Shown here in pieces: positions 63,397-64,000 of a DNA stretch of 64,000 nucleotides (positions are counted from its first letter, which is position 1; each line of letters starts with the position of its first letter). This DNA comes from Plebeiibacterium marinum (lineage in GTDB: Bacteria; Bacteroidota; Bacteroidia; Bacteroidales; Marinilabiliaceae). Below the pieces are notes generated by a model, which saw only the letters and a list, made by a program, of their open reading frames with translations, was not told the DNA's origin and did not search any database. The position numbers were made by a program, and so were the translations under genes. The DNA is taken from positions 1-64,000 of the forward strand of contig NZ_JAPDPI010000019.1 of assembly GCF_026013615.1 (NCBI RefSeq), read 5' to 3'.

Positions 63397-64000
63397 TAAT
63401 AACCACTGTTTATAAAGTCATTCATTACATCACTTGCATCTCTGAGAGCAATTGATTTTAACCAATACTTCAGGGTATTTGGTTTAATCAGAAAAACAAT
63501 GTCTTTTTGATAAAGCCTTAGAACTCTTCTATAATGAACAGATTCGTTTTGATTTTCCATTAATTCAGATAAATCACCATCTTGTATTTTTGTGGATATC
63601 TGAGGCCTAAAATTATCATCGCCATAAGCAAATGGGAAACAGGTGTATGAAAGAGTCTGTATTGGAGTAAGTGGATTAAAACTTTTATTACCATTCTGAT
63701 AAATTGGGTTTAAACTATTACAGAATGCTTCTCCAAACTGCATTAGCTCAGATTCGGAAACTGTTTGTATATTGATTTTTGCTTTTTCTCCCTTCGATAA
63801 TTCTTCTAGTTTGTAATTAAGAACATCTTCTTTTATTATCTCTTCATGGTAAGAGAGCTTTAAATCACCTTCATTTTCGGGGTATGGTAGGTTGAATATA
63901 TCTTTCATATTTAATATATATCCTCCAGAACGATGAATACCACCTTTTGCACTATTCGCAAGTGCATACATTTTTAATATACTATAATATGAATCCCAAT
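63396..64000 (-). CDS. C-terminal part of a large gene, possibly DNA-modification related
   Basis: The reverse frame is open to the window edge; upstream of the internal ATG at 63971 it still reads WDSYYSILK without a stop, so the gene continues beyond 64000. Visible part: KMYALANSAKGGIHRSGGYI, NLPYPENEGDL and the end KYWLKSIALRDASDVMNDFI. This style resembles the target-recognition end of Eco57I-like adenine methyltransferases and similar large defence proteins, from memory only. It is coupled to the ExK nuclease-like gene by TAATG. Confidence 0.5.
   Translation of the reverse strand, partial: WDSYYSILKMYALANSAKGGIHRSGGYILNMKDIFNLPYPENEGDLKLSYHEEIIKEDVLNYKLEELSKGEKAKINIQTVSESELMQFGEAFCNSLNPIYQNGNKSFNPLTPIQTLSYTCFPFAYGDDNFRPQISTKIQDGDLSELMENQNESVHYRRVLRLYQKDIVFLIKPNTLKYWLKSIALRDASDVMNDFINSGY

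Overview
The window comes from a Bacteroidota chromosome, probably class Bacteroidia; a Marinilabiliales-like order is a guess. The evidence is the AT-rich composition, promoter boxes of the TAnnTTTG type, few Shine-Dalgarno sites, SusC-like TonB receptor architecture, DUF6452/DUF6048-type envelope proteins, a reg_prop/Y_Y_Y histidine kinase and a flexirubin/aryl-polyene gene set.

Region 1 (1-7.7 kb): the start of an unknown minus-strand gene, a 1-kb gene-poor stretch with decayed short repeats, and two overlapping minus-strand envelope genes. A complete thiamine-salvage operon follows: TPP riboswitch, TonB receptor, PnuT-type transporter and thiamine pyrophosphokinase. A strong hairpin terminator and an alpha/beta-hydrolase gene close the region.

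Region 2 (7.8-36.0 kb): one co-directional run of 27 tightly packed genes, an aryl-polyene/flexirubin-type biosynthetic cluster. An aromatic ammonia-lyase should supply the aryl starter and a PaaK-like ligase may activate it. Three ketosynthases, a Cys-less chain-length-factor-like protein, two ACPs, a ketoreductase and two hotdog dehydratases should extend the polyene. A methyltransferase, thioesterase, four acyltransferase domains (two stand-alone, one in a giant MMPL fusion, one C45-type), a glycosyltransferase, a LolA-like carrier and an MMPL exporter should tailor and place it in the outer membrane. No DarA/DarB genes (dialkylresorcinol half of true flexirubins) are visible.

Region 3 (36-49 kb): ordinary chromosomal genes: YkgJ-type protein, hybrid-sensor-like kinase, photolyase, TetR regulator, alpha-oxoamine synthase, OhrR-like MarR regulator with glutathione peroxidase, a PEPCK-like DUF4914 protein and an XRE-cupin regulator. 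Two intergenic spaces carry related promoter-plus-terminator units that look like paralogous small RNAs.

Region 4 (49-64 kb): accessory DNA. About 165-bp hairpin-rich repeats surround a DUF559 endonuclease gene. Orphan PLD-like and unknown genes follow, then an intact IS66 element with a perfect 8-bp target duplication sitting 23 bp upstream of a Schlafen/AlbA_2 ATPase gene. After that come a lipoprotein gene bracketed by twin hairpins, TspO, a chemoreceptor, a serine hydrolase, and at the edge the C-terminus of a possible DNA methyltransferase-like gene coupled to an ExK nuclease-like gene. No tRNA, rRNA or CRISPR array was recognised.
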